This document shows, piece after piece, positions 50,675 to 59,673 of a stretch of 64,000 bases of DNA; position 1 is the stretch's first letter, and every line of letters starts with the position of its first letter. The stretch comes from Fontivita pretiosa (GTDB taxonomy: Bacteria; Planctomycetota; Phycisphaerae; Tepidisphaerales; Tepidisphaeraceae): assembly GCF_050410795.1 (NCBI RefSeq), contig NZ_CP191258.1:1240001-1304000 (forward strand), in the 5' to 3' direction. Made by a program: the position numbers and the translations under genes. A model generated the notes under the pieces. It searched no databases, was not told where the DNA came from, and saw nothing but the letters and a program-made list of their open reading frames with translations.

Positions 50675-52201
50675 ATGACCGCCACCGAATTCACCATCGA
50701 CCTGTCCCGCCCCGCGCCCGGCACGCCGCGCGAGGCCGTCTTGTTTCCGTTCGACAGCTTTTCCATCCCGTTGCGCAAGGGGCTGACGCTGGACCTGATC
50801 GCTTCTCAGCCCACCCGCGCCGAATACAACCCGGTGCTTGTACGTGGCCAACCCGGCACGCCCGACAGCTTTCGCATCGGGTATTACGGAACGGTCATGC
50901 AGATCGACGGGCAATATCACATGTGGTACATCGCCGATGGCGATCAGGACCAGGTGGATCAGGAAAAGTCCACCCCCTATCGGCACATCTGTTACGCCGT
51001 ATCAGACGACGGCGTGCATTGGACCAGGCCATCGCTTGGGTTGGTCGAATACGCGGGCAACCGCAATAACAACCTGGTTCAGATCGAGCCGGGCAACATT
51101 TACCGCAGTTGCACCGTGCTGTACGAGCCGCACGATCCGGACCCGGCGCGACGCTTCAAGCTCTTCTGGGAAGGCAATGAGAACTTCGGTTATGTCGCGT
51201 TCAGCGCCGACGGATTGGTCTGGCGAGCGTCCAAACACAATCCGGTCACGCGGTTCATGGTCGAGCAGACCGGCCTGCTGGCTCGAGAGGGCATGTATTA
51301 CGTGGTCGGGCAGATGGGCCGACCGGCAGGCTGTCACCATCGCGTGCTGGGCGTGCTGATGTCGCCGGATTTCGAGCACTGGACCGATGCGGCGGCGATC
51401 GGCTTTCGTCGCGACCCGATCCCCCCACGCGATTACGACTGGGCCAAGGCCGGTGGTCCACAGGTACACTTAGGTGCCGGCCTGTGGGATCGCGGCAACG
51501 TCGTGGTCGGACTGTACGGCCAATGGAACGGCCCGCCCCATGACGAAGACCGCCGCTTGCTCAAGATGAACCTTGGCCTGGTCATCACGCACGACGGGCT
51601 GCACTACATCGAGCCGATCCCCGACTTCAAAATGATCCGATCGGAGGAGGAGGACTGGTCGCTGGATTCCTTCGGCGCGCCGCCGCACATCACGCAGGGA
51701 CAGGGATTCATCAACCATGGCGAGCAGACGATGACCTACTACGGCCAGTGGGGAAAGACCGGCAACAAGCAGATTCGCCTGGCCAAGTGGAGGCGCGATC
51801 GCCTCGGGCAGTTTTCGCCGAAGCGAGACCTTATCGAGGGGCAGATCGCCCCGCCCTATGAGAAGCTCGTCGCCGATGCCTCGCCCCAAAGGCTGCTGCC
51901 GTGCTGCATCACCTGCCCGATCATCCTGCCCGAGGGCGGCGGACAGGTCTTCCTGAACTGCTCGGGCGTGTCGGATGTGGCCAACCTCACGGTCGCGGTT
52001 CTGGATCGCGCCTTCAGGCCGGTGCCCGGGTATGAGCTTGCGGACTGTCAGCCGGTGCAGACGCCCGGCCTGCGCGTGCCGGTGCGCTGGAGAGGCGGCG
52101 ATCGGATTCGCGCCGCCGCCGGTCCGATCCGGCTGCGCATCCAATGGGGCGGCGTTCGTTTCGAAGATCCGATCCTCTACGCCGCGTACGTGACGGCATG
52201 A
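50675..52201 (+). CDS. Five-bladed beta-propeller glycosidase-like protein
   Basis: A 508-residue protein with the GH32/43/117-type pattern: MQIDGQYHMWYIADGD, FKLFWEGNENFGYVAFSADGLVWR, MYYVVGQM and MTYYGQWGKTGNKQIRLAKWRRDRLGQF. These are repeated WY-rich propeller blades, and acidic residues that could be catalytic lie in several of them. The closing 130 residues look like a beta sandwich. No signal peptide is evident, so it may act in the cytoplasm or use another route. The substrate is unknown; planctomycete relatives are often annotated as glycosyl hydrolase-like hypothetical proteins. Confidence 0.72.
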   Translation: MTATEFTIDLSRPAPGTPREAVLFPFDSFSIPLRKGLTLDLIASQPTRAEYNPVLVRGQPGTPDSFRIGYYGTVMQIDGQYHMWYIADGDQDQVDQEKSTPYRHICYAVSDDGVHWTRPSLGLVEYAGNRNNNLVQIEPGNIYRSCTVLYEPHDPDPARRFKLFWEGNENFGYVAFSADGLVWRASKHNPVTRFMVEQTGLLAREGMYYVVGQMGRPAGCHHRVLGVLMSPDFEHWTDAAAIGFRRDPIPPRDYDWAKAGGPQVHLGAGLWDRGNVVVGLYGQWNGPPHDEDRRLLKMNLGLVITHDGLHYIEPIPDFKMIRSEEEDWSLDSFGAPPHITQGQGFINHGEQTMTYYGQWGKTGNKQIRLAKWRRDRLGQFSPKRDLIEGQIAPPYEKLVADASPQRLLPCCITCPIILPEGGGQVFLNCSGVSDVANLTVAVLDRAFRPVPGYELADCQPVQTPGLRVPVRWRGGDRIRAAAGPIRLRIQWGGVRFEDPILYAAYVTA

Positions 52202-52322
52202 TCCGTAGACGTGAGGGCATGATGTCGCCAACGCACACGTGAAACTCCGCTCCGGAGCGGTTACAACTGCGGCTGCGGGCTGGCCGCGGAGATCGCCGTA
52301 TCGCAGGTGGGAGTCTGGCACC

Positions 52323-52985
52323 ATGAGCTTGACCACTCGTTCGACCCTTCGTCTATCGATTGTGCTGGGACTGCTCCTGCTGGCCGGGGGATGCGCGGCG
52401 CTGGCGGTGGCCGCGCGGGCCGTGCCCCAGCGACGCCCCGCTGTTTACAAGGGGCTTGCGGGGCAATCCGTCGGCGTGATGGTCTGGGCCGACCGCGCCC
52501 TGCGAATGGACTGGGATCGACTTCCCGTCGATCTGGCAACGCTCATCCAGGCACAGCTCCAGAAGGCACAACAGAACAAGGCCGATGAACTGAAGGGCAC
52601 AACCTTCCCCGTGGCCGCGGCGTCCATCGCCCGCTACCAGCGGGATCACCCCGAAATCGAGACCATTCCGATCACCGAGGTGGCCCCCAAGCTGGGCGTG
52701 TCGCGACTGATCTACGTCGAAATCGAAAAGTTCTCGACCCGATCCGAGTCCTCGTTACAGTTGTTCCGCGGCAGCGCCACCGCCACGCTGCGAGTGATCG
52801 AAGTCGCCAACGGCCAGGGAAAAGAAGTTTACACCGAGAACAATGTCAGCGTGGTTTTTCCGCCCAAATCTCCCCCGGAAAGCGTGCTCAACGCCAACGA
52901 CGTGCTGATGTATCGCGGGACGCTGGCGCGTCTGGCCGAAGAGATCGTCTGGCGGTTTGTCACCACGGAAGTCGAACGTGATTAG
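52323..52985 (+). CDS. Lipoprotein, CsgG/LpoB-like pattern, first of a coupled pair
   Basis: A 220-residue lipoprotein: a signal sequence with the lipobox-like LLLAGGC, then VGVMVWADRALRMDW, and a domain with VAPKLGVSRLIYVEIEKFSTRS and ATLRVIEVANGQGKEVY. This order of strands is like the CsgG/LpoB/ABC-auxiliary lipoprotein fold. The function is unknown; a periplasmic or outer-membrane location is likely. ATG 52323 follows GGGAG. The frame begins further up at 52239 but lacks a signal. Its end overlaps the start of a paralogous-looking lipoprotein gene. Confidence 0.75.
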   Translation: MSLTTRSTLRLSIVLGLLLLAGGCAALAVAARAVPQRRPAVYKGLAGQSVGVMVWADRALRMDWDRLPVDLATLIQAQLQKAQQNKADELKGTTFPVAAASIARYQRDHPEIETIPITEVAPKLGVSRLIYVEIEKFSTRSESSLQLFRGSATATLRVIEVANGQGKEVYTENNVSVVFPPKSPPESVLNANDVLMYRGTLARLAEEIVWRFVTTEVERD

Positions 52986-53613
52986 TCGCGGTGGACTGCT
53001 TTTGGCTGTGCGCGTTGCGACGCTGTGCCTGCCGCTGCTGGCGGGAGGATGCCAGTTGTTCGGCGTGGCAGCACACGTGTATGGCCCGCCGCCGGTCAAG
53101 CCGCGCTATATCCCCCAGAAACGTCCGATGGTCGTATACGTGCAGGCTTTGCCCGATCCCAGCGGACACGATACCGGGCAGACCGACGCGCTGGCGCGTG
53201 CCATCGAATCGCAGCTTCAGGCCAACAACGTGGCCCCGATCGTTCCATCGTTGAGCATCGCCGAGTTGCGATCCAATCGCCCACAGCAGTTCGTGCAGAT
53301 GCGTCCCGATGCCATCGCCCGCGCCGTAGGCGCCCAGCAACTGCTTTGGGTCAACGTGCTGGAATGTTCATTTTCCCCCGCCCCCGGCAGCGGCGTGTTC
53401 AGGGGACAGATCAGCCTCGAAGTGCGCGTGCTGGACGCCACCGACGGCCGACAGCTCTGGCCTGACGACTCGCCGGACGGCGCCGAGGTCACCTGCCAGA
53501 CCCCCATGCTCCGCGCCGCCGACCACATCAACACCGCCTCCGTGCAGCGGGATCTGTATCTGGCGGCGGCGGATCAGGTCGCCAAGCTCTTCTACCGTCA
53601 TAAGCCCGACTGA
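52978..53613 (+). CDS. Lipoprotein, second of the coupled pair
   Basis: A 211-residue lipoprotein with a signal ending LPLLAGGC. Its body, MVVYVQALPDPSGHDTGQTDALARAIESQLQANNVAPIVPS...AIARAVGAQQLLWVNVLECSFSPAPGS, follows the same strand pattern as its neighbour, including the clause naming protein-specific sequence output (ISLEVRVLDATDGRQLW). I start at GTG 52978, which overlaps the previous stop (GTGATTAG); the frame is open to TTG 52957. The pair may form one complex. No clear family name could be given. Confidence 0.72.
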   Translation: MISRGGLLLAVRVATLCLPLLAGGCQLFGVAAHVYGPPPVKPRYIPQKRPMVVYVQALPDPSGHDTGQTDALARAIESQLQANNVAPIVPSLSIAELRSNRPQQFVQMRPDAIARAVGAQQLLWVNVLECSFSPAPGSGVFRGQISLEVRVLDATDGRQLWPDDSPDGAEVTCQTPMLRAADHINTASVQRDLYLAAADQVAKLFYRHKPD

Positions 53614-53716
53614 ACCGCTGCGGCGCACACGGTGTCGGGGATTTGGCGCTGGGTTGTGCAATCCGTACGATCCAGGGCCAAGACAAACTCCGCAGGTCAA
53701 GCTGGAGCAGACACGG

Positions 53717-54691
53717 ATGAGCAAACCCACGATCGTTGTCACCGGCGCCGCCGGCTTCATCGGCTCGCACGCCGCCGAGGCGTTGATCTCTCGCGGCTTT
53801 CGCGTGATCGGGGTGGACAACTTCTGCGACTTCTACGATCGCAACTGGAAGGAAGCCAACGTCAAGAGCATCGGCGGAGGCATCGACGTGGAAGAAGTGG
53901 ACATCACCGACGGGGCCCGAATCGAGCGGCTGGTGGCCACAGCCAGGCCCCAGGCGATCCTGCACCTGGCGGCGATGGCGGGGGTTCGGCCTTCGATCGA
54001 GCAGCCCGCCTACTACGCCCGCGTCAATGTCGAAGGCACGACGCATCTTCTCCAGGCCGCTGTCAAAAACAACGTCGCCAAATTCATCTTCGCCTCCAGC
54101 TCCAGTGTCTACGGCAACCTGGGGCGCGTGCCCTTCCGCGAGGACGATCCGGTGGCCGAGCCCATCAGCCCCTACGCCGCCACCAAACGCGCCGGCGAGC
54201 TCATTTGCTACACCTACTGGCATCTGTACCGGTTGCCCGTGTTCTGCCTGAGGTTTTTCACGGTCTACGGGCCACGACAGAGGCCCGACCTGGCCATCCA
54301 CAAGTTCACCCGGCTGATCTCCCGCGGCAAGCCGATCCCCTTCTTCGGCGACGGATCGACCAGCCGGGACTACACCTATGTGGATGACATCGTTGATGGG
54401 ATCCTGGCGGCGCTGGATCGCTGCGATCGCTATCGGATTTACAACCTTGGCGGCGCGCATCCGGTGTCGCTCAAACAACTGGTCCAAACCATCGAGCGGG
54501 CCGTCGGCAAACCGGCAATCATCGATCGCAAGCCCGCTCAGCCCGGCGACGTCGAACGCACCTACGCCGACCTCACCCGCGCACGCGCAGAACTGGATTA
54601 CGAGCCGAAAGTCAGTCTGGAGGAGGGCATCCGCCGCTTCGTCGCCTGGTTCAGGGAATATGGCCAGCTTTACAGGCTGCCGGAAGAGTAA
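53717..54691 (+). CDS. NAD-dependent sugar-nucleotide epimerase (UDP-glucuronate 4-epimerase-like)
   Basis: A 324-residue extended short-chain dehydrogenase. The NAD site is VVTGAAGFIGSHAAEAL, the catalytic part is FASSSSVYGNLG with YAATKRAGE, and the substrate loop is FFTVYGPRQRPDLAIHKFTR. The last matches UDP-glucuronate/galacturonate 4-epimerases, which act in surface polysaccharide synthesis. ATG 53717 has GGAG nine bases upstream. It stands alone between the lipoprotein pair and the phosphate genes. Confidence 0.93.
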   Translation: MSKPTIVVTGAAGFIGSHAAEALISRGFRVIGVDNFCDFYDRNWKEANVKSIGGGIDVEEVDITDGARIERLVATARPQAILHLAAMAGVRPSIEQPAYYARVNVEGTTHLLQAAVKNNVAKFIFASSSSVYGNLGRVPFREDDPVAEPISPYAATKRAGELICYTYWHLYRLPVFCLRFFTVYGPRQRPDLAIHKFTRLISRGKPIPFFGDGSTSRDYTYVDDIVDGILAALDRCDRYRIYNLGGAHPVSLKQLVQTIERAVGKPAIIDRKPAQPGDVERTYADLTRARAELDYEPKVSLEEGIRRFVAWFREYGQLYRLPEE

Positions 54692-54800
54692 GCCCCGCCC
54701 TTGACCTCAAGCCGCTCTTGATGGAAGCTTCACCGCGGGCCAACGAACTGTTGAACCGACACAGGGCCAAGACCCGGCCGAAAGGGCCGAAGCCTCCGCG

Positions 54801-55424
54801 ATGATCAACTTACTTCCGAAAGACACCGTCTTTTACGATCTGTTTGAAAAACTTGCGGCGCACGTGGTTTCCACGTCCGAGCACCTGCGCCGGCTGGCAC
54901 GCACCTATCCCGATAGCGCCGCCGAGCACATCGCCCTGATACGTCAGGAAGAACACGACGCCGACGAACTGGCCCACACCGCGCTGGATCGCCTGGATCG
55001 AACCTTCATCACCCCATTCGATCGCGAGGACATTCATATGCTGGTCGGTGGGCTGGATGACATCGTGGACACGATCGATGCGCTGGCCAAACGATTCCCG
55101 CTGTATCACGTGCAGGCGATCGAGCCGGCCTTCCAGAGACAGGCGGACACGCTGGTGCATGCCGCGGTGGCGGTCAGTGAGGCGGTCCACCGACTGCGAA
55201 AATCGCGCAAGCTCTCGGAATTGAGCGACAAGCTTATCGAGATCCACCGCCTGGAGAACGAAGGCGACGACAACAATCACGCCGCCGTCTCCAGGCTCTT
55301 TCAGGGCAACGACGCCCTGTATGTGATGAAGTGGAAGGAGTTTTACGACCTGATCGAATCGGCGATCGATGGCTGCGAGGACGTCGGCAACACGCTGGAA
55401 CGGATCATTCTCAAGAATGGATAG
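54801..55424 (+). CDS. DUF47 (PhoU-like) phosphate transport accessory protein
   Basis: A 207-residue helical DUF47 protein, related to PhoU, which in many bacteria partners the PiT phosphate transporter and limits uptake. The sequence is full of acidic and His-containing helices such as IALIRQEEHDADELAHTALDRLDRTFITPFDREDIHMLVGGLDDIVDTIDA and EIHRLENEGDDNNHAAVSRLF, likely metal sites. The gene pairs with the PiT gene after a 103-base gap with an inverted repeat. ATG 54801. Confidence 0.93.
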   Translation: MINLLPKDTVFYDLFEKLAAHVVSTSEHLRRLARTYPDSAAEHIALIRQEEHDADELAHTALDRLDRTFITPFDREDIHMLVGGLDDIVDTIDALAKRFPLYHVQAIEPAFQRQADTLVHAAVAVSEAVHRLRKSRKLSELSDKLIEIHRLENEGDDNNHAAVSRLFQGNDALYVMKWKEFYDLIESAIDGCEDVGNTLERIILKNG

Positions 55425-55427
55425 CGT

Positions 55428-55517
55428 CGATTTTTGATTTTTTGATTTTCGATTTGCGATGTGAGGATGCGTCCACACGGTACGCTCGCTCCACCCAGAG
55501 TCGCGAATCAAAAATCG
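55428..55517. repeat. Inverted repeat in the DUF47-PiT gap
   Basis: Perfect 12-base arms CGATTTTTGATT (55428-55439) and AATCAAAAATCG (55506-55517). The left arm continues into a T-rich GATTTTCGATTTGCGATG tract. The hairpin begins four bases after the DUF47 stop and ends ten bases before the transporter start. It could attenuate or balance expression of the second gene. Confidence 0.6.
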
Positions 55518-55527
55518 CAGATCAGGC

Positions 55528-56616
55528 ATGCTTACCCTCGTGCTTATCATCATCGCCGTCGCGCTGCTGTTCGACTTCTACAATGGGGTGAACGACGCGG
55601 CCAACTCGATCGCCACGATTGTTTCCACGCGGGTTCTGACGCCAATGCAGGCCGTCGTGTGGGCGGCGTTCTGGAACTTCGTGGCCGCCTTTGCGTTCGG
55701 AACCGCCGTCGCCAAGGCCATCTCCAGCGGCTTTGTCAACATCGAGCTGCTGGGCACGCCGGTCCAGCAGCTTTTCGTGATTCTGGCCGGGCTGTGCGGC
55801 GCGACGGTCTGGACGTACATCTGTTCGGCAATGGGGCTGCCGATCAGCGTTTCGCACTCGCTGGTCAGCGGCTACGCCGGCGCCGCCATCGCCAAAGCCG
55901 GGCTGGCGGGGCTGTTGATCCCGGGCAAGTGGCCGATCACCATCGCCTTCATCTTTGTCTCACCGCTTCTGGGCATGATTGGCGGCGCAGCGCTGATGGT
56001 GGCCATCGCCTGGAGCTTTCGCCACTGCACCCCCACCCGCGTCGATAGCTGGTTCCGACGCCTCCAGCTTCTCTCTGCCGCTGCCTTCAGCCTCTCTCAT
56101 GGCACCAACGACGCGCAGAAGACCATGGGCATCATCTTCGTGGCCCTGAGCGTGCTGGTCTCCACCGAAGGCTACCAGCATCTGGGGTACTGGCTTCAGC
56201 CGGGCTGGACGCCCTGGTGGATCGAATGGATGGGCATGGGGCACAACATCCCCTGGTGGATCATCCTGCTGTGCCACTTTGTGATCGCGATGGGCACGCT
56301 GATGGGCGGATGGCGCGTGGTGCGCACGATGGGGCACAACATCACCCGCCTGGCGCCGGTGGGCGGGTTCTGTGCCGAGACCGCCGGCGCCGCCACCGTC
56401 ATCGGCGCCAGCATCGCCGGCATCCCCGTCTCCACCACCCACTGCATCACCGGCTCGATCATGGGCGTGGGCATCACCCGCGGTCTGCGCGCCGTGCGAT
56501 GGAACTCCGGGAAAAATATCGTCCTGGCGTGGATCTTCACGCTGCCATGCAGTGCCTTCATGGCCGCGATCGCCTATATCATTATTCACCTGACGATCGA
56601 GCCGTTTCTGCTGTGA
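55528..56616 (+). CDS. Low-affinity inorganic phosphate transporter, PiT family
   Basis: A 362-residue inner-membrane symporter that brings phosphate in with cations. The duplicated family signature is visible as FYNGVNDAANSIATIVSTRVLTPMQA near the start and FSLSHGTNDAQKTMGIIFVAL in the second half, with GASIAGIPVSTTHCITGSIMGVG later. About ten membrane helices are present. It is coupled to the DUF47 gene upstream. ATG 55528 lies soon after the inverted repeat. Confidence 0.95.
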   Translation: MLTLVLIIIAVALLFDFYNGVNDAANSIATIVSTRVLTPMQAVVWAAFWNFVAAFAFGTAVAKAISSGFVNIELLGTPVQQLFVILAGLCGATVWTYICSAMGLPISVSHSLVSGYAGAAIAKAGLAGLLIPGKWPITIAFIFVSPLLGMIGGAALMVAIAWSFRHCTPTRVDSWFRRLQLLSAAAFSLSHGTNDAQKTMGIIFVALSVLVSTEGYQHLGYWLQPGWTPWWIEWMGMGHNIPWWIILLCHFVIAMGTLMGGWRVVRTMGHNITRLAPVGGFCAETAGAATVIGASIAGIPVSTTHCITGSIMGVGITRGLRAVRWNSGKNIVLAWIFTLPCSAFMAAIAYIIIHLTIEPFLL

Positions 56617-56660
56617 TCCGGCGGCGGCGGGGATCCGCGGCGCCGCCGGCAAGATGCGAC

Positions 56661-57263
56661 ATGACCCAGAGCTACGTCAACAAGTTCGGTCGAAAACCCG
56701 GACGCGGCATCCGCCCCTGGCTGCTGCTGCCCAAGATCATCGCCATCGCCATTTACCTCGGGGGGTTGGCCAGCGTGCTGGCCATCTGGATCTTCAGCGA
56801 CGTTGCCGCCCTGTCCCTGGCCGACCCCCGCCGACAGTTCATCATCGATCTGGTCGGCGGCCTGATGGTCCGGCTGGTCATTCCCGCCCTGGTGCTGGCC
56901 TTGCTGCTGGGCGTGGGGCTGTTCTTTCAGTATCCCCGGCACTTTCCGCTGATCCGCTGGTGGCAGACCAAGATGATCCTGCTGGCGATCGTGATCCCCA
57001 CCTCGCACTTCTTCTGCCGCTGGCAGTTCCTGATCCTTCGGCACACCGACCAGCAGGCCGCCAGCGCCCTGGCCGCCAGCCGCCTGGCCTGGGGGCTGGC
57101 GTTTGCGCTGCTCGGCTCGATTCTGGTGGTGATCCTGGGACGGCTCAAGCCGCGGCTGGGGCAGAATCCGGCCAGTGTGGCGGCACGGCTCAGCCCTTCG
57201 CCGCCGGCGAGCCTCGCCTCTCCAGCTTCGCCCACGAGTCGCGAAGCGCCACCGACCGATTGA
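56661..57263 (+). CDS. Membrane protein of unknown function
   Basis: A 200-residue protein with four membrane helices (LPKIIAIAIYLGGLASVLAIWIF, LMVRLVIPALVLALLLGVGLFF, MILLAIVIPTSHFF and LAWGLAFALLGSILVVILG). The hydrophobic, His- and Trp-bearing pattern suggests a copper- or haem-related or CopD-like membrane protein, but I cannot name it. The final 25 residues (SPSPPASLASPASPTS) are the reverse strand of the glnS end, since the genes overlap tail to tail by 74 bases. ATG 56661 is used. Confidence 0.6.
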   Translation: MTQSYVNKFGRKPGRGIRPWLLLPKIIAIAIYLGGLASVLAIWIFSDVAALSLADPRRQFIIDLVGGLMVRLVIPALVLALLLGVGLFFQYPRHFPLIRWWQTKMILLAIVIPTSHFFCRWQFLILRHTDQQAASALAASRLAWGLAFALLGSILVVILGRLKPRLGQNPASVAARLSPSPPASLASPASPTSREAPPTD

Positions 57264-58953
57264 ACACCGGCGCCCCGGGCCGGGAATCCACCACATCCGC
57301 CACAAAGTATCCGTGCCGCTCGAACTGGAACTTCTCATCCGGGCGGGCATCTTTCAGGCTCGGCTCCAGCTTGGCACGCACCACCACCAGTGAGTTGGGG
57401 TTGAGGTTCTCCAGGTAGGACTTGCCCTCGGGTACGGCTTCCGGCTCGGGAACCCGGAACAGGTGATCGTACAGCCGAACCTCCGCGTCCAGCGCGTGCT
57501 CGGCCGAAACCCAGTGGATCGTTCCCTTGACCTTTCGGCCATCGGGCGTGTCGCCGCCCCGCGTCGCCGGGTCGTACGTGCAGTGCACCTCCGTAATTCG
57601 CCCGTCCGGGTCCTTGATTACGTGCGTGCACTTCACGATGTACGCCCAGCGCAGACGCACCTCCTGCCCGGGCGCCAGCCGGAAGTACTTGGGCGGAGGA
57701 ACCTCGCGGAAGTCGTCCTGCTCGATGTACACGACCTTCCCGAAGGGCACTTTTCGCGTGCCGGCGGACGGATCCTCCGGGTTATTCACCGCATCGAGCT
57801 GCTCGGTCCTGCCCTCGGGCCAGTTGTCGATCACCAGCTTGAGCGGATTGAGCACGGCCATGCGGCGGGGCGCCCGCTTGTTCAGGTCCTCGCGCAGCGC
57901 GTTCTCCAGGCGCTGTATGTCGATGATGCTGTCGAACCTGGTCACCCCCACCTCCCGGGCGAAATTGCGGATCGCCTCGGGCGTGTATCCGCGGCGGCGA
58001 AAACCGCTGATCGTCGGCATCCGCGGATCGTCCCATCCCTGCACATACCCGCCCTTGACCAGCTCCAGCAGCTTTCGCTTGCTCAGCACGGTGTAGGTCA
58101 GGTTGAGCCTGGCGAACTCGATCTGCTGCGGGCGGTAGGTCACCGGTTGCCCGCCATTGGCGCTGCCCCGGGGCACGACCCCCAGCTCGCGCAGCGTGTC
58201 CAGGAACCAGTCGTACAGCGGGCGATGGTTCTCGAACTCCAGCGTGCAGATCGAATGGGTGATTCCTTCGATCCAGTCGCTTTGTCCGTGCGCCCAGTCG
58301 TAGGTGGGATACACGCACCAGCGGTCGCCCGCGTGCGGATGCGGCACGTGCAGAATCCGATACATCACCGGGTCGCGAAGGTTGATGTTCCCCGAGGTCA
58401 TGTCGATCCTGGCCCGCAGCGTGCGCGAGCCGTCGGGGAACTCGCCTTTGACCATCCGCTGGAACAGATCCAGGTTCTCCTCGACAGAGCGGTTGCGATA
58501 CGGGCTGTCGCGTCCGGCGGAACTCAGCCCGCCTCGCGTCCGCGAGACTTCCTCAGGCGAGAGGTCGTCCACGTACGCCTTGCCCGCCTTGATCAGCACG
58601 ATCGCCCACTCCAGCAGTTGATCGAAATAGTCCGACGCGTAGTACAGGTGCGGGCCCCAGTCGAAACCCAGCCATTTCACGTCGCGCTTGATCGCCTCGA
58701 TGTACTCGCGGTCTTCCTTCACCGGGTTGGTGTCGTCCATCCGCAGATGACACCGCCCGCCAAACTCCTGCGCGATCCCGAAATTCAGGCAGATCGCCTT
58801 GGCATGACCGATGTGCAGATACCCGTTAGGCTCCGGCGGGAAGCGCGTCACCACCTGCCCGCCGTACTTGCCCGTGCGGATGTCCTCGATGATCCGCTCG
58901 CGTATGAAGTCCAGGCTCGATGTCGTCGGCTCACTCTTGGGGGTCTCAGCCAT
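57190..58953 (-). CDS. glnS: Glutaminyl-tRNA synthetase
   Basis: A 587-residue class Ic synthetase that charges tRNA-Gln directly, common in some but not all bacteria. It opens FPPEPNGYLHIGHAKAICLNFGIA (the HIGH motif), has DDTNPVKED and YDWAHGQSDWIEGITHS typical of GlnRS, and LSKRKL in place of KMSKS. The anticodon-binding domain ends normally. ATG 58953. The 3' end overlaps the convergent membrane-protein gene by 74 bases. Having glnS argues that the cell does not rely only on the GatCAB route for Gln-tRNA. Confidence 0.96.
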   Translation of the reverse strand: MAETPKSEPTTSSLDFIRERIIEDIRTGKYGGQVVTRFPPEPNGYLHIGHAKAICLNFGIAQEFGGRCHLRMDDTNPVKEDREYIEAIKRDVKWLGFDWGPHLYYASDYFDQLLEWAIVLIKAGKAYVDDLSPEEVSRTRGGLSSAGRDSPYRNRSVEENLDLFQRMVKGEFPDGSRTLRARIDMTSGNINLRDPVMYRILHVPHPHAGDRWCVYPTYDWAHGQSDWIEGITHSICTLEFENHRPLYDWFLDTLRELGVVPRGSANGGQPVTYRPQQIEFARLNLTYTVLSKRKLLELVKGGYVQGWDDPRMPTISGFRRRGYTPEAIRNFAREVGVTRFDSIIDIQRLENALREDLNKRAPRRMAVLNPLKLVIDNWPEGRTEQLDAVNNPEDPSAGTRKVPFGKVVYIEQDDFREVPPPKYFRLAPGQEVRLRWAYIVKCTHVIKDPDGRITEVHCTYDPATRGGDTPDGRKVKGTIHWVSAEHALDAEVRLYDHLFRVPEPEAVPEGKSYLENLNPNSLVVVRAKLEPSLKDARPDEKFQFERHGYFVADVVDSRPGAPVFNRSVALRDSWAKLERRGSPAAKG

Positions 58954-59073
58954 TCGCTACCTCGATACACGCAAAGCCACCAGGGCATGAACAAATACAC
59001 GAAGCAGACCGGCACGCAAATCACGGCAGATCATTCGTGTCAATTTCGTTGCCCTGTGGCTGTGCACACTTGC

Positions 59074-59565
59074 CTAGCGTCTGTGACTCATCATCCGCCG
59101 GATTTCACGCTCCTGCTCCTTGCGGCGGATCGTCTCGCGTTTGTCGTGCTGCTGCTTGCCCCTGGCCACGCCCAGCTCGACCTTGGCGATTCCGTTCCTG
59201 AAGTAAATGGCCAGCGGGATCAGCGTGGTGCCGCGCTGCTTCAGTTCACTCTCCAGCCTGCGCAGCTCACGCTTGTGCACCAGCAGATATCGTGGGCGCA
59301 GCGGATCATGATTCGCCTGCGCCGAGGCCTTGTCGTACGGTTCGATGTGGCAGCCGCGCAGCACCAGCCGCCCGTTCTCGATCCGCGCAAAGCTTTCGGT
59401 CAGATGCGCCCGACCCTGCCGCAGCGACTTGACCTCCGTGCCCAGCAGGGCAATGCCGCATTCGAGCTTGGCGGAGATGAAGTACTCGTGCAGCGCCCGG
59501 CGGTTGGTGATCCGCGGCCCGGCGCCTGCACCGTTCCCGTCTTTGCCTTTTGCTTCCTGCGCCAC
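59074..59565 (-). CDS. smpB: SsrA-binding protein SmpB
   Basis: A 163-residue protein that carries tmRNA to stalled ribosomes. The family block is present: NRRALHEYFISAKLECGIALLGTEVKSLRQGRAHLTESFARIENGRLVLRGCHIEPY, followed by RPRYLLVHKRELRRLESELKQRGTTLIPLAIYFRNGIAKVELGVARGKQQHDKRETIRRKEQEREIRR. GTG 59565 gives a normal N terminus; ATG 59586 is also possible, and neither has a clear ribosome binding site. The tmRNA gene itself is not seen in this window. Confidence 0.93.
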   Translation of the reverse strand: MAQEAKGKDGNGAGAGPRITNRRALHEYFISAKLECGIALLGTEVKSLRQGRAHLTESFARIENGRLVLRGCHIEPYDKASAQANHDPLRPRYLLVHKRELRRLESELKQRGTTLIPLAIYFRNGIAKVELGVARGKQQHDKRETIRRKEQEREIRRMMSHRR

Positions 59566-59673
59566 GCCACAACTATAGCACGACATCCAGACAACGACAC
59601 AGACGGCGGAACGCAGGACAGATTCCCGGGCGATGCGCTTCTGCCTTGTGTCCTGTACCCGCAGCCCTTGACT

